Below, in pieces: positions 10,643-22,252 of a DNA stretch of 64,000 nucleotides. Numbering within the stretch: position 1 is the stretch's first letter; every line of letters starts with the position of its first letter. A program made the translations under genes and the position numbers. This DNA comes from Carposina sasakii. Lineage: Eukaryota > Arthropoda > Insecta > Lepidoptera > Carposinidae. Location of the stretch: positions 10,664,001 to 10,728,000 of the forward strand of contig CP053154.1 of NCBI GenBank assembly GCA_014607495.2, read 5' to 3'. The notes beneath the pieces were generated by a model. It did no database searches, was not told the DNA's origin, and was given only the letters and a program-made list of their open reading frames with translations.

Positions 10643-11548
10643 AGGGCTTAAGCTTAAACTTAAGTTTATACACATTTTTATAATGCATGTACTTTGTAGA
10701 AGTTGGATATATTTTAAAACAAACAGAACTTGGTAATTTTAATTCTAAAGTGAGCAGACTAAACTTTGCCTGCTTTCGACGTTATCCTTTCAACTTTCGA
10801 GCTTATCAAAGTTAATGTTTCTCACTTTTGTAAAGACCGAAAGTTATGTATAAGTAATAAAAATAAAATTTACCGGAGAATACTACTTCACTAATCTTAT
10901 CTACTTTAGATACATAGTAAAATGAGAGTAGTTTACTGCAGAAAAAAAATGTAAATAGGTACGAGGATTATGAGAAACTCTTTCTTTTGCAGCGTTATTA
11001 GTAGGTACACATTAAGCAAATATTTTACAATAGATTTATTTGCATTTACTGTCCTTACTTACTTACGGTCCTGTAGGACCTCTTTTATGATCTTGGATTT
11101 CTGGCTACCACATTTTGGCTACCACACAGCCTAGATATTTGGCGCAATTAGTTTTACCTCTATTTTAGTATCAAGGATACTCGATTACACCTTCTTCACT
11201 ATAAGTATTTACTGAAAGAAGAGATTTATCCTTTTAGTGGAAATCGCATTCGTTATCAACTTTGCGTTCAATTCTCCTAAAAGTCCCTATCTTAATGCGT
11301 GAAGCTCGTGAAATATGGCCCAGGAAATGGCGATAATTGAATAAAAAGACTGACTTTCACTGCATAAATGGAATTTAGATAAGGTGAGATAGCAAACAAG
11401 AAGTTCTATCTGAGTTTCAACGTGAATAGCGACAGAGTGGAATACGTAGGCAGTAAGCAGTAGGTTGAATAAAACATTTAAGCAATGTTGCCGCTAAGAA
11501 CTAATCTGCCTCATATCATTAGCTCATACCTTTAAAAAAGCGAAGTTT
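10643..11548. other. No gene recognised
   Basis: AT-rich unique sequence with only short frames. A small palindrome, GGTCCTGTAGGACC, lies near 11077. Nothing else is supported. Confidence 0.35.
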
Positions 11549-11725
11549 TACAAGCTATGGAACTCCCAGCCTGAATCCCTGTTCCCCATGAACTATATTC
11601 TTGCGGTCTTCAAATCGAGAGTGAACCGGTTTCTTTTAGGCAAGCGCGCTCCATCTTAGACTGCAACGGTGCTTACCATCAGGCGCGTTGTGGTCAAGCG
11701 TAAGCCTATTTAATATAAAAAAAAC
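11549..11725 (+). pseudogene. LINE ORF2 C-terminus and 3' end, 5'-truncated
   Basis: From 11549 to the stop at 11657-11659 the frame reads [16 protein letters not shown] and ends [11 protein letters not shown]. This is the C-terminus typical of non-LTR (jockey/CR1-type) polyproteins. The same protein end and 3' untranslated sequence (GCAACGGTGCTTACCATCAG, then AAGCCTATTTAATAT and an A-run) recur at 54.5-54.65 kb. Only the terminal 37 codons remain, as expected for 5'-truncated integration. Confidence 0.8.
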
Positions 11726-11729
11726 TAAC

Positions 11730-12879
11730 TATATTTTCAAGTCATATTTGAAATCTTTGAATATGGCCTAATTTCTAGTGCTCCAATACTAGAGGTCTAT
11801 CATCAGCTCACAAAATGTAAACTTGTCCCTGGCCATTCGGAACTTTAAAATTGTATCTAATGGAATCCAAATTTAAATGTGAATGTCGTCACTCGTGGTA
11901 AGTTACCTACTTTCAGGGAAATATGGTTACCTCACATTGTAAAAATCGCATTTCCGTCACTTGACGTAACGCAGGTAACGCGGGTATGACGCCGTGGAAT
12001 CGCAAATGTTGCTGGCGTCATGTCTTGCGTACCAACCGGGCAAATTGAGTCGTGTGAGTATTTGTGCTTAAAGCTGTGCGTACATACCGCATTTGTACAG
12101 TACGTTTGTTTTGGGCCTAAGTAAATAAAATACGTTAGTCGCACAATGGCGGACGGTTAGAGATAGTAACTCCGTAATTTCAAGTCTACGTATACGATAT
12201 ATTACAGCCACGTATGTATAGTTTAATATCTAAGTGGTAGAGTGTTCTAGTACTTTTATTATTATATGCAAATTTTAATAGAAAAGCGAGCAGTAAAATT
12301 CTGCTAGTACAGCTTCAAACATTTAAGAATTACATTAAACTGCACGCCTTACCCAACCGTGACCTGACGAATAAATTAAATAAAACTTTTTTCTCGTAAA
12401 TCAAATAAACCCTTTTTCAAATCCGTCATACCTGTTCGTACCCTTATCCCGCGATTTAGCGACAAGGCGCCGGATTGGACGAGGCGGTCGCGCCGTGACA
12501 ATTTTCCACTAGGGAGTTTTATATTACGCGGTATCACGAAACTTGGTGCAGTGGAGTTGTTGCAGTACTATTTTACACTCGTATAAACGATAATATGTAT
12601 TTGGGTGTAAAAATCAGGCTACCTTATACTCGTAATATGAATTTCATACAAACGATGTATCTTTTTGGATCATGTACGTTCGGTGGCATGCCTTCGAGTA
12701 AATATAGTGGTAAGCTTGGATATAATAGTACGTTTTTAAATTTTTTACCTAGAAAGACTTGTTATTCTGATATATAGGTAACATGATAAGTGCAATGCAT
12801 TTTAATCCGCTTTTGAATAGGTACGTGTATAAAATTTTTATCACACAATGTATTGTCGTCGGTTCCATTTAATATATGC
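11730..12879. other. No gene recognised; one CpG-richer patch
   Basis: Mostly AT-rich. At about 12445-12505 there is a CpG-rich patch (GCGATTTAGCGACAAGGCGC, GGCGGTCGCGCC), followed by a TATATTA motif near 12522. This may be regulatory but is unsupported by any adjacent coding frame. Confidence 0.35.
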
Positions 12880-13030
12880 CATCATCAGACTATGAGAGTG
12901 AGGGAATAGAGAGAACACCTATGTTTGCGCATACACTTGTGCATAATAATATCTCTCGCGCAGTTATATAACTTCGTTGAGATGGCCACCATGTTCGAAA
13001 TATGATCTGGAGGATATCATCATCATACAT
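12880..13030 (+). mobile_element. tRNA-SINE, 3' body and tail only
   Basis: It matches the last 150 bp of the SINE at 58593-58928: GACTATGAGAGT, GGAATAGAGAG, TGTTTGCGCA, ACACTTGTGCA, CGAAATATG, and an ATCATCATCAT tail. The tRNA-derived head is absent. Confidence 0.75.
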
Positions 13031-14670
13031 GTCAAGATTTTGCTCACCACTCAACGTTTATACATATACATATAAAGAAAGAAGTCCGCCATATTTCTTC
13101 TTCCGTGTGGAACCATCTGGATCTAGCACGTAGCTTGAGGAGCTGTGATTATTTGATTTGTCTTTATTCGTGTGAGCTGCGATGTAAAACGAGTGAAGTG
13201 GGTTATGTTTGGTTGGGAGAGTCGAACTTAAAAATGTGGTAGAGTATATCAACTCCTTTATAAAATACTAATGATTTTTAAGTGTAAAAATAAGAATAGA
13301 CACTGTTTAATTTGGCAGATATTCAATGTATTTTGCTGTCATGAGCAATGAGCATGTTAAACGGGTGTGTAACCGTATGTGCAGCACCGTATGTACCTTT
13401 TTAATGTGTCAACTTAAACTGTCACAAGCACTATTATCATCATCTTGCGAGAAGAAAACCATGTCTATTAACCTCTTTAAAATCTCAATCTCAATTTAAA
13501 CTAAATTAGCCACTCCACTTCCAATTGGTACGATAAATCCATGAAATTAGACTTTCAACGGGATGACTGAAAATATTTTTATTTCCAAAAGACCGTGGAG
13601 TCTCCCTAAATCTTCCAAAGCCATTGTGTTCGACACAAAGAGACCTGACGGGGTGTATCTCTTTAATCCAATGTTGCAATTTATTTTATAAACATCCCAT
13701 CATTTTCGGTTTAATAATGCCATTGTCCCGAACGGGTAACAAATTATGCAACAGCTTTATGGGCGGTAACGAAGTAACTGATTGATTTAAGAATTAATGA
13801 TGTTACAAATGGTGTGGTCAATTTTAGATAGGTTGATAGAGTTGTTGACATTACATTTTCTGGAATATTAAGCCAAGATCCGTTTATTAGGGGAAGTTAT
13901 ATTACTTTTTGGAGATGATATGTATGTACAATTTCATTCCAAATCAATGCATGTTTGTTCATCATGTATGTTTTTGAAATTTAGAGTAAGTTTTTTAAAT
14001 AATGTTGGTATATAGGGTCCTTTTATAAGTGATTCAGAACAACTATGTGTACCTTAGCAAAACATATCTTTATATCCTTCCATAACAAACATGTAAAGCA
14101 GATCATCTTTTATCTGAAGAGCACTCGCAGTACGTTTGTGTAGGGATAAATTTGCATTTCCCTCATTATTTTAACGTTTCTAACACCCGAAGTCAGCCGT
14201 AATCATTGTGTGATAGACAGGGGAATTCCCCCGGTTGAATTATGCCACGTCACGTTCGACTGGCGGCTGAACCTTTGTTTTGTTTAATTACCCTGAGCAA
14301 AGCCAGGGGAAGAACTGGTAAGGTTTCGCATATGACGTGCGACGTAATAGTATGATTAAATCATAAGATGTAAGAGGAATCACTTTGCTTAAACTCAATA
14401 GTCCAGCAGTTGTAAGAAATTGCAATCAATGGGCACAAAGTTGAAGTAATAACTGAGTTGCCCAGCTAAGTTGCAAGTTAGCAAGAAGTGGCTGCCGCAC
14501 GGACAACTCTACAAGTTGCGTCGTTGGTTCTAAGGCGGTTCTATTACTATAGTTTCTGAAATGTTGCTGATTCTAGTCTTCTACCTAGTATTATGGGAAA
14601 TTTAAATTTCATCTCCTAGGTACGATATAATATGTAATAATACTGATGTTATGTAGCAAATTGTATTTTA
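13031..14670. other. No gene recognised
   Basis: Unique AT-rich sequence. The 64-codon minus frame at 13058-13252 has no domain. No retroposon tail, TIR or tRNA-like block was seen. Confidence 0.35.
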
Positions 14671-14835
14671 TGCGACTCCGTCCGCGTGGTCTAGGGGAAA
14701 AAAAAATTCAAAAAATCATTGTTTTGGGTACTATTGCGTTGATAAAGTTATTCTATAATAGTTTTTCTTATATATCTTCCATGTACAGACAGCGATCCGT
14801 TACATTTTTATTATATGTATAGATAGAAGATATAC
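14671..14835 (+). repeat. Family F dispersed repeat, copy 1
   Basis: It shares ACTATTGCGTTGATA, ATATATCTTCCATGTACAGA and CAGCGATCCGTTACATTTTT with 32052-32215. The leading GCGACTCCGTCCGCG block resembles the ends of other lepidopteran dispersed elements. Class unassigned. Confidence 0.6.
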
Positions 14836-16135
14836 AGTAACAACAAAGTAGGGGGAGTAAATTATTTTTTCTTATAGCGCTAATAGTTGAAACAGTACTT
14901 AAGGGTAGCTCCTGGGAGCCTGTCTTGTGAAACCTTACTTACCTTAATATTTTTACATATTTTTAACATCATATTTACGGACGTATAGCTAAAAGCTACA
15001 TAACTTAATAATTTCTGGATATTTAGACTAAAATCCAAATGCGAATTCTATCAACTACATGGCCACTAGAATGTAGTTCCCTACAAGTTTCTCCATAGCT
15101 CTCTGTAATATATAAATTTATGGAGATGTAATATACGTCTTTGAACCAAGATTATATTTGAAGCTAGATGCTGGAAATTGAATTTATAGCCTTAGCGGGT
15201 TTGAGGCGGAAATTATTATTATGAATATACGGCTTATATATATAAAGACTTTAGAAATTGTTTGTTATTTTTATTTAATAGAAAACTTAAAACATATTCA
15301 TGTATTTTAATTTTTTTTCTATGTAAGTATAATATTTTATATAATAAAATATGAATAAAACTTTATCCTTCAGATAGGCTATCTATGACCATTTGAAAAA
15401 TCGGCCTTAAGTCTTATTCTTATATCACAATTTACAATCTACTAGTCAAGGCGGCCCTAAGTCTGATCACAATTTATATTCTAGTCTTCGTAAAATTAAT
15501 CCTAGCATTCAATATGTACCTACCTAACTCCCAAAACAAAGTATTTAAACTTTACTAATACCATTCGCCATCGTGGAAACGATTGAATAAAATAAATGGG
15601 CAAAACTCCCAAGTTTTGACGTAAAAATTTACGCACATTTTTTCAGTTACAATGTTGTCAATCAGTCTGCGAGGTTCGCCTCCTTTGCCTCGCTGATTTG
15701 ATTGGAACTTCCCACACACCTGATACCCGGAAAGAAGCACAAATATAATGTTTCCGAACGACGCCGAATACGCGGTTAGGGCGAATTCGTGTTCTGCGGT
15801 TCTCACTTGGATGAACTGTCGGTGAAATGAGTTTGGATTCATTTGATAAAAGATTTAGGCCGTATTTAGACCGCCAAAAATGAGCGAGCGTTACGCAGCG
15901 CAGTTTATTGTATCTCCTAATACTTACTTACAAATTCACTGTATTATCGCGCTATCCATAGAAGCTTACAAAAATATCGTTTATTTTAACGTTCATATTA
16001 GAACTTACAATTGGCAGCCGTTTCCTTAGGGTAACGTTGGACAGTGTAGCGACTTTCATAATTTAAAGGTAGTTTGTGATACAATTTTGTCTAATTTTTA
16101 AACTATTATAATGATTCATACATTATAGGATTATG
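14836..16135. other. No gene recognised; one family K fragment
   Basis: AT-rich. A family K piece lies at about 15355-15413 (TATCCTTCAGATAGGCTATC, then AAATCGGCC). The 95-codon minus frame at 15555-15842 shows no domain I recognise and no splice context, so it is not called. Confidence 0.35.
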
Positions 16136-16177
16136 TAATATGAAATTAGATGAGTTGTATCATCTATTTTCATATTA
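16136..16177. repeat. Compact hairpin, 18-bp arms
   Basis: TAATATGAAATTAGATGA pairs with TCATCTATTTTCATATTA with one mismatch, leaving a 6-nt loop (GTTGTA). Confidence 0.6.
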
Positions 16178-16234
16178 AATAATATAAAAAAGTAAGAATC
16201 ATGAGAGGTTTATTATTTACCTGATGTCCATTTC

Positions 16235-16256
16235 ACAATGGTTTTAAAACCATTGT
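16235..16256. repeat. Perfect 22-bp palindrome
   Basis: ACAATGGTTTT and AAAACCATTGT form a perfect palindrome without spacer, 57 bp from the hairpin at 16136. Confidence 0.7.
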
Positions 16257-17281
16257 AACCTAAAATCCAAAATAAAAGTTATTTCTAACAATTCTCATAA
16301 GATAGAATATAGGGCGCTTTAAAATAGGCTGCATGCTGTCGCTTTAGCGAAACGATATTGGCAATGTGACTGAGCCTTTAGTGTGTAAATTTTTTGAATT
16401 GAAAACTGCGCAGTAGCGTGAACGCGCACAATTACCTTGAGAAGCGTTTGAAAACTCGTTATTTTTGTGCCAAAAACGCATCGACTGATCAACAAAAGTG
16501 TTTTGATCAGCAGCTTATTATGTTTGCAGCTGAACTATTATATCCTAGATTACGACATATGTACTGCTAATCATTTCTCAGGTCTCCGTCCGAATGATTT
16601 GAAAATGCATATTTTTTATACCTATTTATTTATTGAAATATTTTTTCTGGGATAAAAAATGTTTAGTGTACAAAGTTCCCTTATAATAAGAGAGCCAGCA
16701 TACTAAAAATTACCTACATTATATTTAACAAGTTCATAAATAAATATAATCAAGGAGATAAGTACATAATGCTATAAAATTTCATAACACAAACAATGAG
16801 ACACCGAACACTCAAACAAACTGAACTTATTTCATTAAAAGTGTAAGGTACGCACGGCTCCTTCTGGGCCCATCGCGGAGTTAACCACGGGTTAAAATTG
16901 TTCGCTCAAATTCGTTTTACAACCCTACTGTCCGGGAAAGATTACGGTGTTACAGATAGGAATTATTTTTGTGGATAAATACCTACATTAGTAGGTAATC
17001 TAAAGAAATTTACACAGTAATCAATGTTTGATAACCATGAAATTATTGTGGTTTGATAGTGCTTTTCTTATTACCTACCAGCTTCACATGCAAGTGTAGC
17101 CTCATGATGTACAAAAATAGAGTTTGTGTAGGTATTATAAAGGCAATCGTAAAATATTAATGCGTCTGTATAAATAATGTTTAAAGTAAGTAGCATACAA
17201 GAAAATAAAAGCTAATTAATGACAATCTCCAAGCAACAGTTATTTATAAACAACCAACCTTTCAAAATAGTCAATATGAAA

Positions 17282-17590
17282 GGCCCATTTTTCCAATAGT
17301 CAGATAGCCTATCTTAAGGCAAAAGCTGATGCTGATCTATCATTCATCATCATTCATTTACAGCAATGAGAAGTCCACTGTTGGACATAGGCCTCCCCCA
17401 ACAACCTCCACTCCGACCGGTCGGAAGCAGCCTGCATCCAACCGACGCCCTGCGACCTTGGCCAGGTCGTTCCGTCCACCTCGCGGGTGGCCTTCCCACG
17501 CTGCGTTTGCTGATCTTTCATGAACAAGTTTTATAGAGATACAGCAACAAATTTATCCTTCAGGCTATCTAATTATTGAAAAAAAGGCCC
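17282..17590. mobile_element. Family K small TIR element, interrupted
   Basis: The left end GGCCCATTTTTCCAATAGTC with AGATAGCCTATCT is inverted at the right end (CAGGCTATCT, TTATTG, AAAAAAAGGCCC). Removing the retroposon and one TSD copy (17339-17516) leaves about 131 bp, close to the 116-bp relative at 40.6 kb. The element predates the insertion. No transposase is present. Confidence 0.65.
17339..17507 (-). mobile_element. Family B retroposon
   Basis: This 169-bp insertion has a perfect 9-bp TSD, TGCTGATCT, at 17330-17338 and 17508-17516. It includes CCACTGTTGGACATAGG and CCTCCCCCAACAACC, with an ATCATCATTC tail at the left, so it is read on the minus strand. The 64-codon frame crossing it is a repeat artefact. 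A shorter relative is at 50.6 kb. Confidence 0.85.
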
Positions 17591-18895
17591 TTACAAGAAT
17601 AATTAAATTATATTTTTATACACATATCAACTTATTCATGAAATATATAAATTCAAAGTAGATAGGCACTATGTAACGAAACAGACTTGTTTAATCTATG
17701 TTTAAACACATTGTTCGACGTAGGGTTGGCAGCGAAGGTGGGATTGGTCCCATGACAATACGAGTTCCAGAACTCAGGTTAACCGGGCTCAGTCGGCCTC
17801 ATTTTATAACAAATTGCCTATCGAATGGAATTAGACCATGTAGCGGAAATTTTGAAAATAGTCATTATGAAGAAAATTATTGGAGGTAAATTTTGTTAAT
17901 ATTATTTATTCCTGTGTAGGAAATTCTTATTTTCTATCGTACTCAAATAAATGTTACTAACTAGTTGTTAACTAAGAAAATGTGTTGTGAATTTAAATAG
18001 GTTTTGGTATATGGTTGTCTTTTGATTACATACATATAGACATGGATGTGTTCTCGAAATGGAGTAGCCTTTAGCCTAACATTTAGCATAGCAATCTTTA
18101 GATTTGATTGAAGAAAAACAGGTCGAGAATTTTATTAGTGAGCATAGTTATTTAGGTATTGATTAGTGTGAAAGTTTAACTTATTTTAAGAGCACAGTAT
18201 ATAGGCAGGTATAGATATATTCTGCCTATACGTAATAACATTAGACTAATGTGCCAAATATTGTTGTTAACTCCATGAGCAGTAATCGTTTAAACGCGCT
18301 CTATCTCATAAACCTCTTGCACAAACTATATTGTGTTATATATATATAGTGTTGTAGGTGCAAACATTGATATGATGAATATCGATGTTTGTTTCCGAGT
18401 CATGGATGTTTCTATACTTATCTATGTATTTATATACCGTTGCTTAGTACCCACGACACAAGACCTTAGGGATCTTAATGTGGAACTAGGTTAATGTGTT
18501 GTGTAGTGTGTGAATATTTATTTATTTATTTATTTATATGTATAAAGTTCCGGGTCATATAACGAACAATATAATATAAAGTATTTTTCACAAAAAATCT
18601 GATGCGAGCAAAAGTCGATCTCATTTGTGATTCCAGACGCCGCTCGGTTCGTAAACTTTTATAGTTTCCCGCTTAAAGTTTCATGAATTTAATCATAGCA
18701 GGACATTTTGTAATCATTTTTACGTACAAAACTTTACGAAAATCACATGAATATTTTAAGATTAAACTTAACTCGGGCAGACGTTTGTTTTGGATGAACC
18801 GGGAAATTGTTTTACCGGTCTCTTTAAGAGTTTATTATTTTTAAAAATAAAGCTTTTACGAAGTAGGTGACATTAACCCTTACCTATTTAAGTAT
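17591..18895. other. No gene recognised; short microsatellites
   Basis: Contains a (TATT)n run at about 18515-18537 and a TATATATATA run near 18335. The frame at 17698-17889 has no domain. The right end, 18886-18895, is one copy of the TSD of the next element. Confidence 0.4.
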
Positions 18896-19146
18896 CACCC
18901 CATGTCTGCCCGTGGGTATCGTACAAGGCGATTACCCTTAATCGCCCTTAAGCGATAACCCTTATTCCGGGAGGTGGGCAGCAGCGCCTCCCGTGTTGAC
19001 AACATAGCCCAAAATACAAACTGCGGTCACCAACCCGCCTGCCCAGCGTGGTGACTATGGGCAAATACCCCCATGGCAGTCTTGTGGCGTGCCCTGGGGG
19101 AGGCCTACGTCCAGCAGTGGACTGTAATAGGCTGATGATGATGATG
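18896..19146 (+). mobile_element. Family A retroposon, perfect 10-bp TSD
   Basis: ATTTAAGTAT occurs at 18886-18895 and 19147-19156, immediately bounding the element. It begins CACCCCATGTCTGCCCG, lacking the first 35 or so bases present in the copies at 36, 43 and 48.7 kb, so it is 5'-truncated. It ends GGCTGATGATGATGATG. TSD plus 5' truncation indicates LINE-machinery integration. An internal CGATTACCCTTAATCGCCC stutter is private to this copy. Confidence 0.9.
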
Positions 19147-19156
19147 ATTTAAGTAT

Positions 19157-19457
19157 ACCTATATTTATGTAACGGGTCGTCGGTGTAATACTTTTAGGCA
19201 TCTGTTTAAAAATAAAATATATATTATTGCAATGTTAAATTAACAAACAATAATGTTAATATTCTCTTAACTTTTGTCCACAAAGAGTTAAGCAAATCCG
19301 AGAGATAAACGTTTTTTTTCAGCATCCGAACCACGGACAAACAGTCGTTACTTAAATTGTGTTTGTCTTTCCAGACCAGAAAGACTTTTACAGACAAATC
19401 ATGCTTCCGAACTTCTTGTTAACCTGCAAGAAGTCGTTAAATTATATTATGTACCTA
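19157..19457. other. No gene recognised
   Basis: AT-rich spacer between a retroposon and a MITE; nothing recognised. Confidence 0.35.
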
Positions 19458-19459
19458 TA

Positions 19460-19720
19460 CAGGGTGTAATAAAAGGGGTATGTTAAGCGGAAAGCTATGT
19501 AAATAGCCAACTAAAAGGAAACAACCCACAAAATTTCAGACTCGAAATCACATGTTTATTTTTCCAGATATTATGGAGAATTTCTAAACAACACAAGCAA
19601 GTTCATACAAATTTGAAAAATAAACATGTGATTTCGAGTCTCAAATTTTGGAAATAAGTTCTCCATAGTGGGCTATTTACATAGGTTTTCGCTTAACATA
19701 CCCTTTCTGTTACACCCTGT
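19460..19720. mobile_element. MITE with about 50-bp TIRs and TA target duplication
   Basis: The ends CAGGGTGTAATAAAAGGGG and the inverse of CCCTTTCTGTTACACCCTG continue inward as near-perfect inverted repeats (GTATGTTAAGCG, CTATGTAAATAGCC). TA flanks both ends (19458-19459, 19721-19722). The interior also folds: CTCGAAATCACATGTTTATT is inverted about 60 bp later, making the element nearly one long hairpin. TA duplication and CAGGGTG ends suggest Tc1/mariner-type mobilisation in trans; no transposase is encoded. Confidence 0.9.
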
Positions 19721-19722
19721 AT

Positions 19723-20525
19723 ATAAATGACAAAATACAAAACCTACATAACTATGCAACGTTAAATATAACAAAAATTTATCCAAAGATCAGGCGTCTT
19801 CACAAAGTTAGAATGATTCAGGTCGAAGTCAACAAAATCAAAGTATTTAAGGGGCGGTCCATTGGTTCAGCGCTTCATTAGCCAAAAGGAAAGGTAATAA
19901 AGGGCCCATTGTCTAACTTTTTGCAAGAGCACTCCAAACTTGGCAGCGACTATTAAACTTTACAGAGCGACCTGTCACCGTAACTTTCTAATAAATTCAT
20001 CCATCCGAGCACAACGACATTACGTACAGCCAGCCGCGACAAAAGCATCGCCGTTTGAAAGCCATTCGTTCATCTATCAGAGTGACACGCAATCAAACAA
20101 TACAATAAAACTTCTCTTCCGAAAAATACTTGAAAATAATTCTCCATTTAAATTCAGGAGGGGCTGTGACGAGTTTTGCGCTAACAAAGGTTTTTCTTTT
20201 CCTCGAAGGTAATAACCGACGAGGTGCTCAGTATATGCGTCGTGGAAAGGTCTGTGAGGAATGAAACGCCAACATGGAGCTTAAAAAGGAACGTTATTCT
20301 AAGTGCGATACTTCGTCTTGTTTCGTGCCGAGTTTAAGAATTATTTCTTTGCCTGCTCTTAGTAAACGTTAGGTATAGGAAGAATCGTGTTACGTTCATT
20401 TTTGTATACATGATACGCAATTTTAGGACAAACTACACGACGAAATAAGTTATTTACATTATACTATCTTTTTACTTTGAGTACTTACTCAGTGTATTAT
20501 TATTATTATTATAATGTCACAATAA
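19723..20525. other. No gene recognised
   Basis: The frame at 19940-20212 (90 codons) has higher GC than its flanks but no domain or splice context. A (TTA)n run lies at about 20500-20515. Confidence 0.35.
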
Positions 20526-20532
20526 AAGATTA

Positions 20533-20795
20533 CACATACATACATATAATCACGCCTTAATCGCTTACGGGGTAGGCAGAGCACCAAGGGCCGATAGAAC
20601 CACATGGTGCCACTTCTGACCAATTTTGAGGGTATAGTTGAGATGTACAAGTTCGATTAGTAGTGACAGGTGGTCAGCCCATCGCCTACAAAACACCAAG
20701 ACCCTCTATTGACTTGTACAGTATGCCCGGGAAGAGAAGCAGCTGTAGTATTATACGTTTTTTTTCTCACTCCCAGAGCAGCATAGAAGAAGCAC
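20533..20795 (-). mobile_element. Family C retroposon, near full length
   Basis: Read on the minus strand it runs from GCTGCTCTGGGAGTGA through CCGGGCATACTGTACAAGTC and GGCACCATGTGGTTCTATCG to an (ATGT)n tail. A 7-bp direct repeat, AAGATTA, flanks it (20526-20532, 20796-20802). The copy at 45.5 kb is collinear. No protein is encoded; it behaves as a SINE-like or LINE-tail retroposon. Confidence 0.85.
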
Positions 20796-20802
20796 AAGAT
20801 TA

Positions 20803-21516
20803 AAACTATTGTTTTCTGGACTACTCTATCTGGTACGAATATTAGCTATCTACCCAAAAATACTCTTCAAGTAGGCTATTAAAAGACTAACATGTAAATG
20901 TTTCCCATGAAGCCTCCATTAAGCATATAACTATAAAATGCGCAATTTAAATTGAATCTGCATTCTGTATAAGTTATGTAGCCAAAATGAACTACTATTC
21001 CTTAACATGACGCGTGACAGCCAACAGCAATCAGCTGAGTAATGACGTCATGATGACAGTAATAAGCGTTATGAGTTCGGAAGCGCGATGTAAGTATCTC
21101 CATCTGTGTTCCGCTGCTCCCGTGATAGTTTGATAGTATAGAGGTACAACCTACGTAGGCATACATGTCGTTCCTTATACCTTATGTTATAGGTATAGTT
21201 GTCAATTGGACCTAAGTTATTAATTATATTATTTATACACTTATATAATTATGTTATTTATACACTGTTTATGTTAAAAAATTTACTCAATGAAACATTC
21301 ATAAAAAGGAGAAAATTAGAATTGCAAACCAATTTTAAAGGAGTATGCAGCTTTAATAAGTATTACTTAAGCACGGCGAAATTAAAGGTAGGCATTTTCC
21401 AGAATTGGAATCTGGCCTCAAATCAAAATTATAAGTTACTTATTAAAAAAGATAGAGAAATGCATGTCATGTCTCCTTTCTAAATCCATATCAATAAACA
21501 GTTGTTTTTATTTTTT
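20803..21516. other. No gene recognised
   Basis: Mostly AT-rich, with a GC-richer patch at about 21008-21125 holding TGACGTCA (21043-21050). The 94-codon frame at 21199-21483 shows no domain. Confidence 0.35.
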
Positions 21517-21730
21517 AACCCCCGACGCAAAAACGACGGGGTGTTATAAGTTTGACGTGTCTCTGTGTGTAAATGTGTATGTGTCTGTCTGTGGCGTCAT
21601 AGCTCCCAAACGGATGATCCGATTTTAATGCGTTTTTTTTTGTTTGAAAGGTATATTTTGCAACGTGTCAGACTAATTAACATGCTTATTTCAATGTCCT
21701 GAAAGTCGTCCCGTCTGACAACTTTTTTTT
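21517..21730 (+). repeat. Dispersed repeat beginning CCCCCGACGC
   Basis: It opens with a short inverted repeat (CCCCGACGCAAAA, ACGACGGGG), then GTGTTATAAGTTTGACGTG, CTGTCTGTGGCGTCATAGCT and CCGATTTTAATGCG. This is a repeat type widespread in Lepidoptera, recognised from general experience. Class uncertain. Confidence 0.6.
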
Positions 21731-22252
21731 ATTCAGTGTTTCCGACTACTACGCTTAATACCCAACATCAAAGCGCAGAATATTTATAAAATTTTCCATC
21801 CTCGTTGAATATTGTTCAGCATGCAAAATAATATTCAAACTAAAATGAAAGCTGTAACACCATCGTATAAGGCATAAATTGGGCTGTCTTTTGAATTTAG
21901 GTGCATTGTAAAATCTAGATGGGTCAGTAAAGTGGGCCCGAAGTGGAACAGCTCCCAAGCGATGAATATCCGAGCTTGTATGTAACAAGGATGTAGGTGA
22001 TAATAGTCGACATATGCAGATTAAGCGATTGGCTGATTATTCTGGGGGTTTTGCTATAGCCACAGTGGGACTTAACTTGATTCTACGGACATTAATTTGA
22101 GACTTTGCTCGTTTTAGTGGGAAAGTTTTGGGAATTATGCTTCTATGAAAACGCATTCTCTTATTGCTAGATATTTTCTCCATTGTTCCTTATTTATGAA
22201 GTAGAAATACATAGAATGGCAGTAAATAAAACAGAACAGTATAATATTGTCT
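21731..22252. other. No gene recognised
   Basis: The 77-codon minus frame at 21755-21988 shows no domain. Otherwise AT-rich unique sequence. Confidence 0.35.

Noticed and set aside
21043..21050. TGACGTCA, a consensus cAMP-response element
   Set aside because: An 8-base motif is expected about once in a window of this size by chance.
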